Below are positions 34,796 to 42,839 of a DNA stretch of 64,000 nucleotides, in pieces. Position numbers and translations under genes: made by a program. Location of the stretch: NCBI RefSeq assembly GCF_003201775.1, contig NZ_QJJZ01000001.1, forward strand, positions 257,233 through 321,232. Direction: 5' to 3'. Under the pieces are notes generated by a model that saw only the letters and a list, made by a program, of their open reading frames with translations, did not search any database and was not told where the DNA came from. Source of the DNA: Arenibacter sp. ARW7G5Y1. GTDB taxonomy: Bacteria; Bacteroidota; Bacteroidia; Flavobacteriales; Flavobacteriaceae. How positions within the stretch are numbered: the first letter of the stretch is position 1; each line of letters opens with the position of its first letter.

Positions 34796-34819
34796 CAAAT
34801 ATACTTATTGGTTCTGAAC
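34796..34819 (-). promoter_or_regulatory. Promoter and likely operator of the RND efflux operon
   Basis: On the minus strand TATATTTG (34803-34796) is a perfect TAnnTTTG box, 62 bp before the regulator start. A TTTG lies 15 bp upstream as the -33 candidate. The 9-bp palindrome GTTCTGAAC (34811-34819), extendable with one mismatch, sits between the two elements, where a bound protein would block RNA polymerase. Confidence 0.5.
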
Positions 34820-34914
34820 AAACCGAACTAAACGAAATTAAAGTTTTGTTAAATTGATAAGAGACCTTAAGGGCTTATTCGGAGCCCGGGAGTTCTGTAG
34901 TAATTATTAGTGGT

Positions 34915-35310
34915 CTATTTGGCCAATATTCCCTCCAATTCCATAACCGGAATAGGCCCTAGTTTGGATTCACTTATAGAATTCTTTTCGAAAAGGAAGC
35001 GCTTTTCGTATAGTTTGTCATCGGCGAAAAAAGTAACAAAGAATTCATTGTTGAAGGCCAATAAATCTTCCTGGAGTATTTCAATTTTTCGAAAGTTTTT
35101 GGCCTGAATATCGCCTAGTCCATGTCTCATGGTAGAAGTTTTACGGTCTCCTTCGTAACCATTTGAAACAGCTATGACAGCTTCAATCTTGCTGTCCCTA
35201 TCGTTGATGAGGTAGGCATTCCAATTTTTTTCCAGGAATTCATCGTTCCATTCAGGGACAATGGCAACATGAACGTTTTTCGCGATCGGAATTTCTATAT
35301 CTTTTTTCAA
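34915..35310 (-). CDS. Conserved hypothetical cytosolic protein next to pheS
   Basis: A 131-residue protein without signal or membrane segments. It has alternating short strands (IPIAKNVHVAIVPEW, FVTFFADDKLYEKRFLFE) and ends in PVMELEGILAK. No known domain is recognised by eye. It lies 144 bp downstream of pheS on the same strand, an order I associate with Flavobacteriaceae genomes. Function is unknown. Confidence 0.6.
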   Translation of the reverse strand: MKKDIEIPIAKNVHVAIVPEWNDEFLEKNWNAYLINDRDSKIEAVIAVSNGYEGDRKTSTMRHGLGDIQAKNFRKIEILQEDLLAFNNEFFVTFFADDKLYEKRFLFEKNSISESKLGPIPVMELEGILAK

Positions 35311-35454
35311 TTGTACAGAAAATAATTCAGCATCCTTCCAACTAGAGTAGTTGATGAAATTTTATTAATACTAAGTTTTAAAGGTAGGCACCTTTCCAAA
35401 AAAGGGTGCTCTATATGTAGGATTGTCCCATTGGCCGGTATGCCGTGATTTCAT

Positions 35455-36474
35455 TTAAAAAGCACTTTTAAACTGCTCCAAAAAGCGTACATCATTTTCG
35501 CTCAATAGTCGAATATCCGAAATTTGATGGAGTAATAGCGCAATTCTATCTATGCCCATGCCAAAAGCGAAACCGGAATATTCATTGGCGTCGATACCAC
35601 AATTGGTAAGTACATTGGGATCTACCATACCACAACCCATGATTTCCAACCATCCGGTACCCTTGGTCATTTTGTAATCCGTTTCGGTTTCCAGTCCCCA
35701 GTAAACGTCTACCTCGGCACTGGGCTCGGTAAATGGGAAGTAGGACGGCCTTAGCCTTATTTTGGATTTTCCGAATAGTTCGGTCGTAAAAAATTGTAAG
35801 GTTTGCTTTAAATCTGCAAAAGACACATCCTTGTCTATGTAGAGTCCCTCTACCTGATGAAAAAAGCAATGGGAGCGAGCGGATATAGCTTCGTTCCTGT
35901 AAACCCTGCCCGGGGAAATAGTCCTTATGGGAGGTTTGTTATTTTCCATATAGCGCACTTGAACCGATGAGGTATGGGTACGCAACAAAATATCAGGATC
36001 GGTTTGTATAAAAAACGTATCCTGCATATCCCTTGCCGGATGGTATTCCGGAAGGTTTAGAGCGGTAAAATTATGCCAATCATCTTCTATTTCCGGTCCT
36101 TCGGAAACATTGAACCCAATTCGGGAAAAGATGTCGGTGATCTGATTTTTAACGATCGAGATCGGATGGCGCGTTCCAAGTCCCAAGGGCTCTCCCGGTC
36201 TGGTTAAGTCCCCATAAATTCCTTTTTCCTCTTTCTTGTTTTCAAGGGCTTCCTTTAAAGCATTTACTTTTTCGGTAGCAGCGGTTTTTAGTAGGTTTAC
36301 GGTTTGTCCAAACTCTTTCTTCTGCTCGTTGGGAACATTTTTAAAATCAGAAAAAAATTGATTGAACAACCCTTTTTTTCCCAGGTACTTTATTCGGAAT
36401 GCCTCTATGGCCTCCATATCGGTAGAAGAAAAATTTTCTACCTCGGTTATATGCTTTTTTATGGTATCGATCAT
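35455..36474 (-). CDS. pheS: Phenylalanyl-tRNA synthetase alpha subunit
   Basis: A 339-residue class II synthetase subunit. The N-terminal coiled-coil (1-90) precedes the catalytic core. Motif 2 appears as RTHTSSVQVRYM with PGRVYRNE, and motif 3 near the end as GFAFGMGIDRIALLLH. It charges tRNA-Phe with the beta subunit, which is elsewhere; the unlinked position of pheT is usual in Bacteroidota. An inverted repeat surrounds its -7 box (36485-36517). Confidence 0.96.
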   Translation of the reverse strand: MIDTIKKHITEVENFSSTDMEAIEAFRIKYLGKKGLFNQFFSDFKNVPNEQKKEFGQTVNLLKTAATEKVNALKEALENKKEEKGIYGDLTRPGEPLGLGTRHPISIVKNQITDIFSRIGFNVSEGPEIEDDWHNFTALNLPEYHPARDMQDTFFIQTDPDILLRTHTSSVQVRYMENNKPPIRTISPGRVYRNEAISARSHCFFHQVEGLYIDKDVSFADLKQTLQFFTTELFGKSKIRLRPSYFPFTEPSAEVDVYWGLETETDYKMTKGTGWLEIMGCGMVDPNVLTNCGIDANEYSGFAFGMGIDRIALLLHQISDIRLLSENDVRFLEQFKSAF

Positions 36475-36484
36475 GTTATTCGGC

Positions 36485-36517
36485 TAATGCCGCAAATTTA
36501 AGATAATTACGGCATTA
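36485..36517 (-). promoter_or_regulatory. pheS promoter box inside an inverted repeat
   Basis: TAATGCCG (36485-36492) and CGGCATTA (36510-36517) form a perfect 8-bp inverted repeat with a 17-nt spacer. The spacer begins with CAAATTTA (36493-36500), which on the minus strand is TAAATTTG, a perfect -7 box, 19 bp before the pheS ATG. The repeat therefore brackets the promoter. Confidence 0.45.
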
Positions 36518-36552
36518 CCGACTACATATTTCGTCATAAATTGGATAAGAAC

Positions 36553-38433
36553 CTAAGCCAAAGCCTCCACCTTTTGTTCAACTGGCATTTTGTTTAAGTA
36601 CGCAATACATTCATCAAAAGTGTTGAATATGTGTTCCTTTGGTATTAAATCAGGTATTAGATCTACGCGCTCCATCATGTAACGTGGTTGATCCAGAACA
36701 TCTACCAATAATACTTCGATCTTGGAATTAAGTAAATCTATAAGTACATCCTCCAAGGTGTAGAGACCGGATTGGTCCATATACTGCATTCGGTCCATAC
36801 GAATTATAACCGTCTGTGCCGTTCTTGGAATTTGGTTTGCCAAAGCCTGAAATTCACTTGTGGAACCAAAGAATAGAGGACCTTTAATATGTTTTATAAA
36901 AACCTTTTCTTTCAAATGTTTCGGGAAATTGGCTTCATCTGCCCATCCTTTTTCATGTTCCAAGGTTTTTACATCGGACCTTTCTGCGGTAAGATCCCCC
37001 ATTTTTTTCATAAACATCAAAGAGGCAATTACTAGACCAACGCCTACGGCATATACCAAATTCCATACGGAGGAAAGAACAAGTACCACAAGCATTATAA
37101 TAACTTCAGAACTTAACTTAATGGGACCCAGGCTCATGTCCTTAGGTAAACTTGGTATGGCTTTTAAACCTTTATAATCCATTACACCTATACCAACGGT
37201 CACCAATATTCCTGCAAGTACGGCGGCTGGTATTTGCGACGCCACTGGTCCCAAAGCTAAGAGAATGATCAATAACAGTACACCTGCAACCATACCCGAT
37301 AATTTGGTTTTCCCCCCAGCATTTATATTTACCACTGTACGAATGGTGGCTCCGGCTCCGGGGATTCCTCCAAAAATAGCGGCTATACTATTGCCAATAC
37401 CCTGACCTACCAGTTCCTTATTGGGTTGATGTTTTGTTTTGGTCATGTTATCCGCTACTACAGACGTCAAAAGCGAATCTATGGCCCCCAATAAGGCCAA
37501 TGTTAGGGCTGTAAAGATATATGGCGTTACCGATCCGAGTTCAAATGCGGTGAATATTTCAAGGTTGGGCACTGGGAAACCACTAGGTATTTCTTCAATA
37601 GGACGATAGTTGAGTCCAAAGCCGTATGCCACTCCCGAAACAACGATAAGGGCTACCAATGCGCTTGGGATGGCAGTGGTAATTCTTTTAAAGCCGTATA
37701 TAATTGCAATTGTTGATAGGGCCAGGATAAGTTCCAGCCAATTGATGTTTTGCATGGCCCTGGGAAGGACTTTTATAGTGCCGAAAACCCCTGATGCCTC
37801 AGTTTTTGCCAAGGTGCTGGCTTCTTTGTTTATATCATCTTGGGTAATTTCTTCTGAACGTGTTATGGTTTCCTCAAAATCTTCCAAAACCAGAATGCCT
37901 TCCCCTGCCTCTTCCTTGAGAATGTTTTCTAAGATAATTTCTTCAGCCAGGGGTTTGTATTGTGACACAAACTCGGCGTCCTCTTTTGGGTAATACCCTA
38001 TGGACGGTAAAATTTGGGTAACCAAAATGATGACCCCAATTGCCGTCATAAAACCGGAAACTACAGGATAGGGGATGTAGCGAATGTACTTACCTATCCC
38101 CATAAGCCCAAGACCAATTTGCATAAGGCCGGCCAATAAAAACACAATAAGAATGGCGGGAAGTGCCTTTTCTATGCTACCGTCATTAAGTGCCACAATA
38201 CCTGCAATAACCACCATACTTACAGCGGTCATTGGAGCTGTGGGGCCAGATATTTGAGTGTTGGTTCCTCCAAAAAGTGCTGCAAAAAAACTGATGAATA
38301 TTGCTCCGTACAGTCCGGCACTTGGTCCAAGTCCGGAACTTACACCGAAGGCCAAAGCCAATGGAAGAGCTACAATACCTGCTGTAATGCCACCAAAAAG
38401 GTCTCCTCTAAAATTTGAAAAAAGATTTTTCAT
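36553..38433 (-). CDS. SulP-family anion transporter with STAS domain (bicarbonate candidate)
   Basis: A 626-residue inner-membrane transporter. Multiple hydrophobic helices start at FGGITAGIVALPLALAFG, the SulP first-repeat motif, followed by TNTQISGPTAPMT. After the transmembrane part, residues about 500-610 form a STAS domain (TVIIRMDRMQYMDQSGLYTLEDVL). SulP proteins carry sulfate, bicarbonate or other anions. A beta-carbonic anhydrase 119 bp upstream on the same strand points to bicarbonate, though sulfate is not excluded. A large soluble insertion of acidic residues follows helix 5 or 6. Confidence 0.87.
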   Translation of the reverse strand: MKNLFSNFRGDLFGGITAGIVALPLALAFGVSSGLGPSAGLYGAIFISFFAALFGGTNTQISGPTAPMTAVSMVVIAGIVALNDGSIEKALPAILIVFLLAGLMQIGLGLMGIGKYIRYIPYPVVSGFMTAIGVIILVTQILPSIGYYPKEDAEFVSQYKPLAEEIILENILKEEAGEGILVLEDFEETITRSEEITQDDINKEASTLAKTEASGVFGTIKVLPRAMQNINWLELILALSTIAIIYGFKRITTAIPSALVALIVVSGVAYGFGLNYRPIEEIPSGFPVPNLEIFTAFELGSVTPYIFTALTLALLGAIDSLLTSVVADNMTKTKHQPNKELVGQGIGNSIAAIFGGIPGAGATIRTVVNINAGGKTKLSGMVAGVLLLIILLALGPVASQIPAAVLAGILVTVGIGVMDYKGLKAIPSLPKDMSLGPIKLSSEVIIMLVVLVLSSVWNLVYAVGVGLVIASLMFMKKMGDLTAERSDVKTLEHEKGWADEANFPKHLKEKVFIKHIKGPLFFGSTSEFQALANQIPRTAQTVIIRMDRMQYMDQSGLYTLEDVLIDLLNSKIEVLLVDVLDQPRYMMERVDLIPDLIPKEHIFNTFDECIAYLNKMPVEQKVEALA

Positions 38434-38480
38434 AATATTGAATTTAATGCTAGGTTAGTTTAAGCAATAGTTGCAAAAGA

Positions 38481-38538
38481 TTGAAACCAACCTTTGGTTT
38501 CAATAGGAAGAAGGCCAATTTGATAACATTGGCCTTCT
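38481..38538 (-). other. Two tandem hairpins between carbonic anhydrase and SulP genes
   Basis: A 10-bp perfect hairpin (38481-38490 with 38494-38503) and an 11-bp one (38509-38519 with 38528-38538) lie in the 119-bp gap. Neither is followed by a strong T tract on the minus strand, so they may stabilise the upstream mRNA or act as weak attenuators between the two genes. Confidence 0.45.
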
Positions 38539-38552
38539 TTGTCATTGGGGTA

Positions 38553-39182
38553 TTATTCGTAAAAAACAACTTCACCATTGGAAACATCATACATGGCGCC
38601 AACAACTTTTATTTCGCCATTTTCTTCCATTTCAGTTAGAACAGGGCTGTGCTTACGTATATTGTCCATAGTTAAATGCACATTCTTTTCAGCCACTTTG
38701 TCTACAAAATCAAGGTTTTTGGAATTTCTTAAATTCTCATCGGAAGGCTCTGTAACTGCCTCCACTGCAGGTTCTATCTTATTGATCAATGCGGTAAGAT
38801 TACCCAATCTTGCATGATCACAAGCTCCTTTTATAGCACCACAGCTTGTGTGGCCCAAAACAACGATCAGTTTGGTTCCTGCTAGTTTACAGGCAAACTC
38901 CATACTCCCTAAAATATCTTCGTTGACAAAGTTACCGGCTATTCGAATGCTAAAAATATCACCAAGACCTTGGTCAAAGACCAATTCGGCAGAAACCCTG
39001 GAATCGATACAACTCAAAATGGTTGCAAAAGGAAATTGACCTTCACTTGTATCGTTAACCTGTTCCAGTAGGTTTCTATTGGCTTTTAAATTACCTTGAA
39101 ATCTTTGGTTGCCCTCTTTCAAATATTGCAACGCCTTGTTCGGTGTCATTGTTGCTTGGGTTTCTCTTGTATGTGCTTTCAT
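38553..39182 (-). CDS. Beta-class carbonic anhydrase
   Basis: A 209-residue enzyme interconverting CO2 and bicarbonate. Zinc ligands C58 (SCIDSR), H111 and C114 (GHTSCGAIKGA) are present, with the D60-R62 dyad. Length is normal for a cytosolic beta-CA. It lies between a USP gene (15 bp upstream) and a SulP transporter, in a run of four genes that together suggest inorganic carbon uptake and trapping. Confidence 0.95.
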   Translation of the reverse strand: MKAHTRETQATMTPNKALQYLKEGNQRFQGNLKANRNLLEQVNDTSEGQFPFATILSCIDSRVSAELVFDQGLGDIFSIRIAGNFVNEDILGSMEFACKLAGTKLIVVLGHTSCGAIKGACDHARLGNLTALINKIEPAVEAVTEPSDENLRNSKNLDFVDKVAEKNVHLTMDNIRKHSPVLTEMEENGEIKVVGAMYDVSNGEVVFYE

Positions 39183-39197
39183 ATTTATCTATTTTAA

Positions 39198-40049
39198 TTA
39201 TGCGATTTTTAGTGTTGTGTTAAAACTGTAATGGGTGTGTTTTTCCCCGGTTACCAAAAGGTTAATATCTGATTTTCTTACCATATCATATATATTCAAC
39301 AGTCTGGAAAGATTTTCTTTTTCCTTATTTACTCCATCCAAAAACAAGAGATCGATATTACTTTTGGATAAATAGACAGGAAGATTATTTACTGTATTTT
39401 CATTCTGATCAAAGACGTATTGAATGGTCTTGAGCCCTAATGAATTTTCAGTTTGTGGTAGATCGTTTGAAGATTCAACTATGTTAAACGATTTCATAGC
39501 ACCTTTTGCATGTAAAAAGAGTTCTTCTGTAAAAGGCCCATTAAATAATGTTTCGGAACAATTTATGGAGCCTATGCCTATCTTCATACCTGGTTCCAGG
39601 CCTTTGTCATGTGGAACGATCAAGACAGTGCCCTTAAAAACACTTAGGACAAAGTTTATGGTTCTATTTTCAGCCGTATTAAAATGTTTGCTCTTGTGCC
39701 TTCCCAAAACTATTACGTCAGGGTTATTTTCGTGTAGATACCTATCAATCTCATTTCTAATATTGCCAAAGGTACTGGAATAATTAACAGGTACCCCGTA
39801 ATTTTTAATTATGGGCGATAATATGTCCTTCATACGTTTATTGGCCAGCATATATTCACGATTTAAGGAGCGCATGGCCGATAATTGATTTTCTTTCTCC
39901 ATAACCGCCGTGGGCTTTGTTACGGTAAACACTTCAATTTCCCCATTGATCATGTGGGCTAAACTAATGGCACTCTTTAATAGGCAGGATATATCTTCTT
40001 GTAAATCCGTGAATAAAGCTATTTTGTGTTTGTTTGTTTTCGTGTCCAT
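39198..40049 (-). CDS. Universal stress protein-like protein
   Basis: A 283-residue two-domain protein. The first domain (1-145) keeps the UspA fold (KIALFTDLQEDISCLLKSAISLA and NPDVIVLGRHKSK). The second is divergent. The ATP-loop GxxGxxS/T appears weak, so it may be a non-nucleotide-binding form. Its start overlaps the stop of the SulP gene upstream (TAATG), and carbonic anhydrase starts 15 bp after it. The link to transport is a context inference. Confidence 0.78.
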   Translation of the reverse strand: MDTKTNKHKIALFTDLQEDISCLLKSAISLAHMINGEIEVFTVTKPTAVMEKENQLSAMRSLNREYMLANKRMKDILSPIIKNYGVPVNYSSTFGNIRNEIDRYLHENNPDVIVLGRHKSKHFNTAENRTINFVLSVFKGTVLIVPHDKGLEPGMKIGIGSINCSETLFNGPFTEELFLHAKGAMKSFNIVESSNDLPQTENSLGLKTIQYVFDQNENTVNNLPVYLSKSNIDLLFLDGVNKEKENLSRLLNIYDMVRKSDINLLVTGEKHTHYSFNTTLKIA

Positions 40050-41641
40050 TAGCTTAAACTTAAATTAGATTTGGGTCTTGTTTTAAAGAACTCTGTAAAA
40101 CTTAGCGGGTTTTCAACTACCCCGCGCTTGGAGATGAGTTGAATGTCTATATTGCGCTCTTTCGCCTTAACCGAAAAATCGTCTAGAATTTCAATAATAT
40201 CAAGATCTAGATATCTTGTCTTTAGGAGATTTATCTCTAGATAGGTGTCCCTTGGCAGGCTATCCAATTCTTTAAGAATGGCACCTTTATTAAAAAAGGT
40301 TACTTCTTCTGCAAGGGTCATTTTTATCCTGTGCTTTCCATTACTTACATCTTCCATATGAAGAAAATGGGAGTTCTGATAGCTTTTCAATAGGATAACC
40401 ACAATGCCTACCACAAGGCCAAGACTTATGCCAACAAGTAAATCTGTAAAAATGATACCAAATACGGTAACCGAAAATGGCACAAACTGCTTCCAACCCA
40501 ATTTGTACATTTTCGTAAAAAGTGCCGGTTTGGCCAATTTAAAGCCCACGACAAAGAGTATGGCCGCCAAAACCGAGAGGGGTATCATATTCAATAATTT
40601 TGGAATAAGAATAACCGAAATAAGTAATAGGAAGCCGTGAAATATAGCGGATAGTTTTGATTTTCCACCTGATTGGATGTTGGCAGAACTTCTAACGATT
40701 ACTTGGGTAATGGGCAGGCCTCCAATTAATCCGGATATAATATTCCCCGTACCTTGTGCAAGCAGTTCGCGGTTGGCCGGTGTAACATTTTTTTCAGGAT
40801 CCAACTTATCGGTGGCCTCAACACATAATAGTGTCTCAAGGCTGGCAACCAGAGCAATGGTAAATGCGGTTATCCATACGTCAGGGTTCGTTACTGCCGC
40901 GAAATTTGGAAAACTGAACTGCCCGAAAAAAGAAGCGGCATCTTCTGGGATTGGTACACTTACCAAGTGATCGGAAGAAATTGCCAAATAGGTACTGTTT
41001 TGCGTTAAAACAAAAAATATGATGCCTACTGCAACGGCAACCAAAGGCCCTTGGATAAGCTGGAAAATCTTTCCTTTTTTGGAAAGTACCTTATCCCATA
41101 ACAATAATATGGATAAACCAACAATGGCTACCAGCGTTGCTCCGGGGCTAATATTGTTTACGGTATTTAGGATTTCTGAAAAGGTGTTCTCTCCATCTAC
41201 TTGAAAAAAGGCCCAATCCCCTTCGGGGTCCGGATCGTAACCAAAAAAATGAGGAATTTGTTTTAGTATTATAATAATACCTATACCTGTCAGCATACCT
41301 TTAATTACAGATGAAGGAAAATAATATCCAATAATTCCAGCTTTTAGAATTCCGAATACCAACTGAATAATTCCACCCAGTACCACCGCGACCAAGAAGT
41401 TTTCAAAACCTCCCAATGCACCAATGGCCGTTAATACTATGGCGGCCAGACCAGCGGCTGGTCCACTAACACCAATTTTGGAGCCACTTAGCGCTCCAAC
41501 CACAATACCGCCGATTATACCGGCAATTAAACCTGAAAATAAAGGGGCCCCACTGGCTAGGGCAATACCCAAACAAAGGGGTAACGCAACAAAGAATACA
41601 ACGACACTTGCGGGAAGGTCGCTTTTAAAATTTTTGAACAT
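40049..41641 (-). CDS. SulP-family anion transporter (second copy, short)
   Basis: A 530-residue inner-membrane protein starting MFKNFKSDLPASVVVFF, with the SulP signature SKIGVSGPAAGLAAIV. A C-terminal STAS-like part (about 420-525) is present but degenerate. The start at 41641 is chosen because the protein then begins as homologues do; an in-frame ATG at 41683 would add 14 residues. In the four-gene unit SulP - USP - CA - SulP it is first. It is 40-odd residues too divergent from the other SulP to be a recent duplicate. Confidence 0.85.
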   Translation of the reverse strand: MFKNFKSDLPASVVVFFVALPLCLGIALASGAPLFSGLIAGIIGGIVVGALSGSKIGVSGPAAGLAAIVLTAIGALGGFENFLVAVVLGGIIQLVFGILKAGIIGYYFPSSVIKGMLTGIGIIIILKQIPHFFGYDPDPEGDWAFFQVDGENTFSEILNTVNNISPGATLVAIVGLSILLLWDKVLSKKGKIFQLIQGPLVAVAVGIIFFVLTQNSTYLAISSDHLVSVPIPEDAASFFGQFSFPNFAAVTNPDVWITAFTIALVASLETLLCVEATDKLDPEKNVTPANRELLAQGTGNIISGLIGGLPITQVIVRSSANIQSGGKSKLSAIFHGFLLLISVILIPKLLNMIPLSVLAAILFVVGFKLAKPALFTKMYKLGWKQFVPFSVTVFGIIFTDLLVGISLGLVVGIVVILLKSYQNSHFLHMEDVSNGKHRIKMTLAEEVTFFNKGAILKELDSLPRDTYLEINLLKTRYLDLDIIEILDDFSVKAKERNIDIQLISKRGVVENPLSFTEFFKTRPKSNLSLS

Positions 41642-41722
41642 ATATAAAAAAATAATTTGGTCCTTAATGGAAATCAAGGACACGTTTTAATTAATCGAAA
41701 AAGTTTAACTTAACTGATAGGA

Positions 41723-42019
41723 TTAACTAATATGTTCAGGGGGTGGTAGTAGAATTTTTTGGGTGAAGTTAATATGTCCCATGGGGCAATATATACCCAT
41801 TGTAGATTTTTGGGACAGGGCTATTAAAGAAAAATCTGTGGAACTATCGTTAACGAATTTCTCCTGTAAGGGAGATTTCTTACCCGTTTCCTGCTGTTCC
41901 TCTTCGTTAAGGTTGGTAACAATAACGGGATTGTCAACATCTAGTAAAGTGATTGCGCTCGGAGCCACTATGGCAAATAGCCAAAGGGATAGTAAAAGTA
42001 TACGGGCAAAAACTTTCAT
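41723..42019 (-). CDS. Small exported hypothetical protein
   Basis: A 98-residue protein with an N-terminal hydrophobic segment (LLLSLWLFAIVAPSAITLL), which may be a signal peptide or membrane anchor. A polar middle follows, then YCPMGH and a C terminus LLPPPEHIS. A single Cys and a His near it could bind a metal. No family is recognised. It sits between the SulP gene and batE on the same strand, and the frame on the opposite strand looks like a shadow. Existence is likely but function unknown. Confidence 0.5.
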   Translation of the reverse strand: MKVFARILLLSLWLFAIVAPSAITLLDVDNPVIVTNLNEEEQQETGKKSPLQEKFVNDSSTDFSLIALSQKSTMGIYCPMGHINFTQKILLPPPEHIS

Positions 42020-42077
42020 AGAATTACAACTTATGGCAAATATAACACCAACGGTTTTATTAGACGTTAAAGAAATA

Positions 42078-42836
42078 CTAAAAATCCTTAAGGATTTTTA
42101 TATCCTCTGCTGGAATCCAACCCGTGGTGCCATCGGAAATTTCAATTTTTTTCCAGTCATTTAATTGTTCCAGTACATTTACCTTGGTACCGGCGTGTAA
42201 ATTAAAAATGGCCTGACTTCTATCGTTGGGCTCGGATTTAATGCCAACTTCTTCCGAAAAAACTATGGCAGGTTGTTCCGATTGAAAATTAGAGAATTGT
42301 AAATAGGCCACTATTACTGCCAGCACTGTCAACAGAAGAAAAATAAGGCTGCATATAAAGGCTATTCTTTTTTGGGAAGAAAATGTGAAATAATAAAAGG
42401 CGATATAACAGCATACAAAGAGCATCATAAAGCCAACTGCCACATAGGCCCATTGGTCAAATGAGAGATATGTAATAAATTTTTTGTACAATTTGGAAAT
42501 TGCGGTCTGGGGAAGGGGCTCAATGGCATCCAAAGTCATATTTTGTGCATAGGCCAAATTATTCTTAATGTCGCTATCATTTGGTTTTAATAATAGCGCC
42601 TTCTCGTAGTAATAGATACTGGGGGCAATTTTGTTAAGTTTGTAATAGGTATTTCCCAAATTGAAATAGAGTTCTGCCGAATGCTCCCCATTTTCCAATA
42701 TCTTTAAATAATTGTTAGCAGCTTTTGTATATTCTCCTTGGTTGTAAAATGTAGTAGCGTCGTTAAACAGTTGTTCGTTTTGGGAAAATCCCAAGGTACA
42801 TACCAAATAGGTTAAAATAGTTAATACACGTACCAT
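42078..42836 (-). CDS. batE: BatE: TPR and SH3-like aerotolerance protein
   Basis: A 252-residue protein with a signal-like N terminus (LTILTYLVCTLGFSQ). TPR helices occupy about 20-90 (ATTFYNQGEYTKAANNYLKIL, AELYFNLGNTYYKLNKIAPSIYYYEKALLLKP). Two membrane segments follow (about 130-180), then an SH3-like domain near the C terminus (VFSEEVGIKSEPNDRSQAIFNLHAGTKVNVLEQLNDWKKIE). It is the last gene of the Bat cluster. Confidence 0.85.
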   Translation of the reverse strand: MVRVLTILTYLVCTLGFSQNEQLFNDATTFYNQGEYTKAANNYLKILENGEHSAELYFNLGNTYYKLNKIAPSIYYYEKALLLKPNDSDIKNNLAYAQNMTLDAIEPLPQTAISKLYKKFITYLSFDQWAYVAVGFMMLFVCCYIAFYYFTFSSQKRIAFICSLIFLLLTVLAVIVAYLQFSNFQSEQPAIVFSEEVGIKSEPNDRSQAIFNLHAGTKVNVLEQLNDWKKIEISDGTTGWIPAEDIKILKDF

Positions 42837-42839
42837 TTC

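Noticed and set aside
41763-42164. 133-codon open frame on the plus strand
   Set aside because: It overlaps batE and the small exported protein in antisense, has no domain and no promoter.
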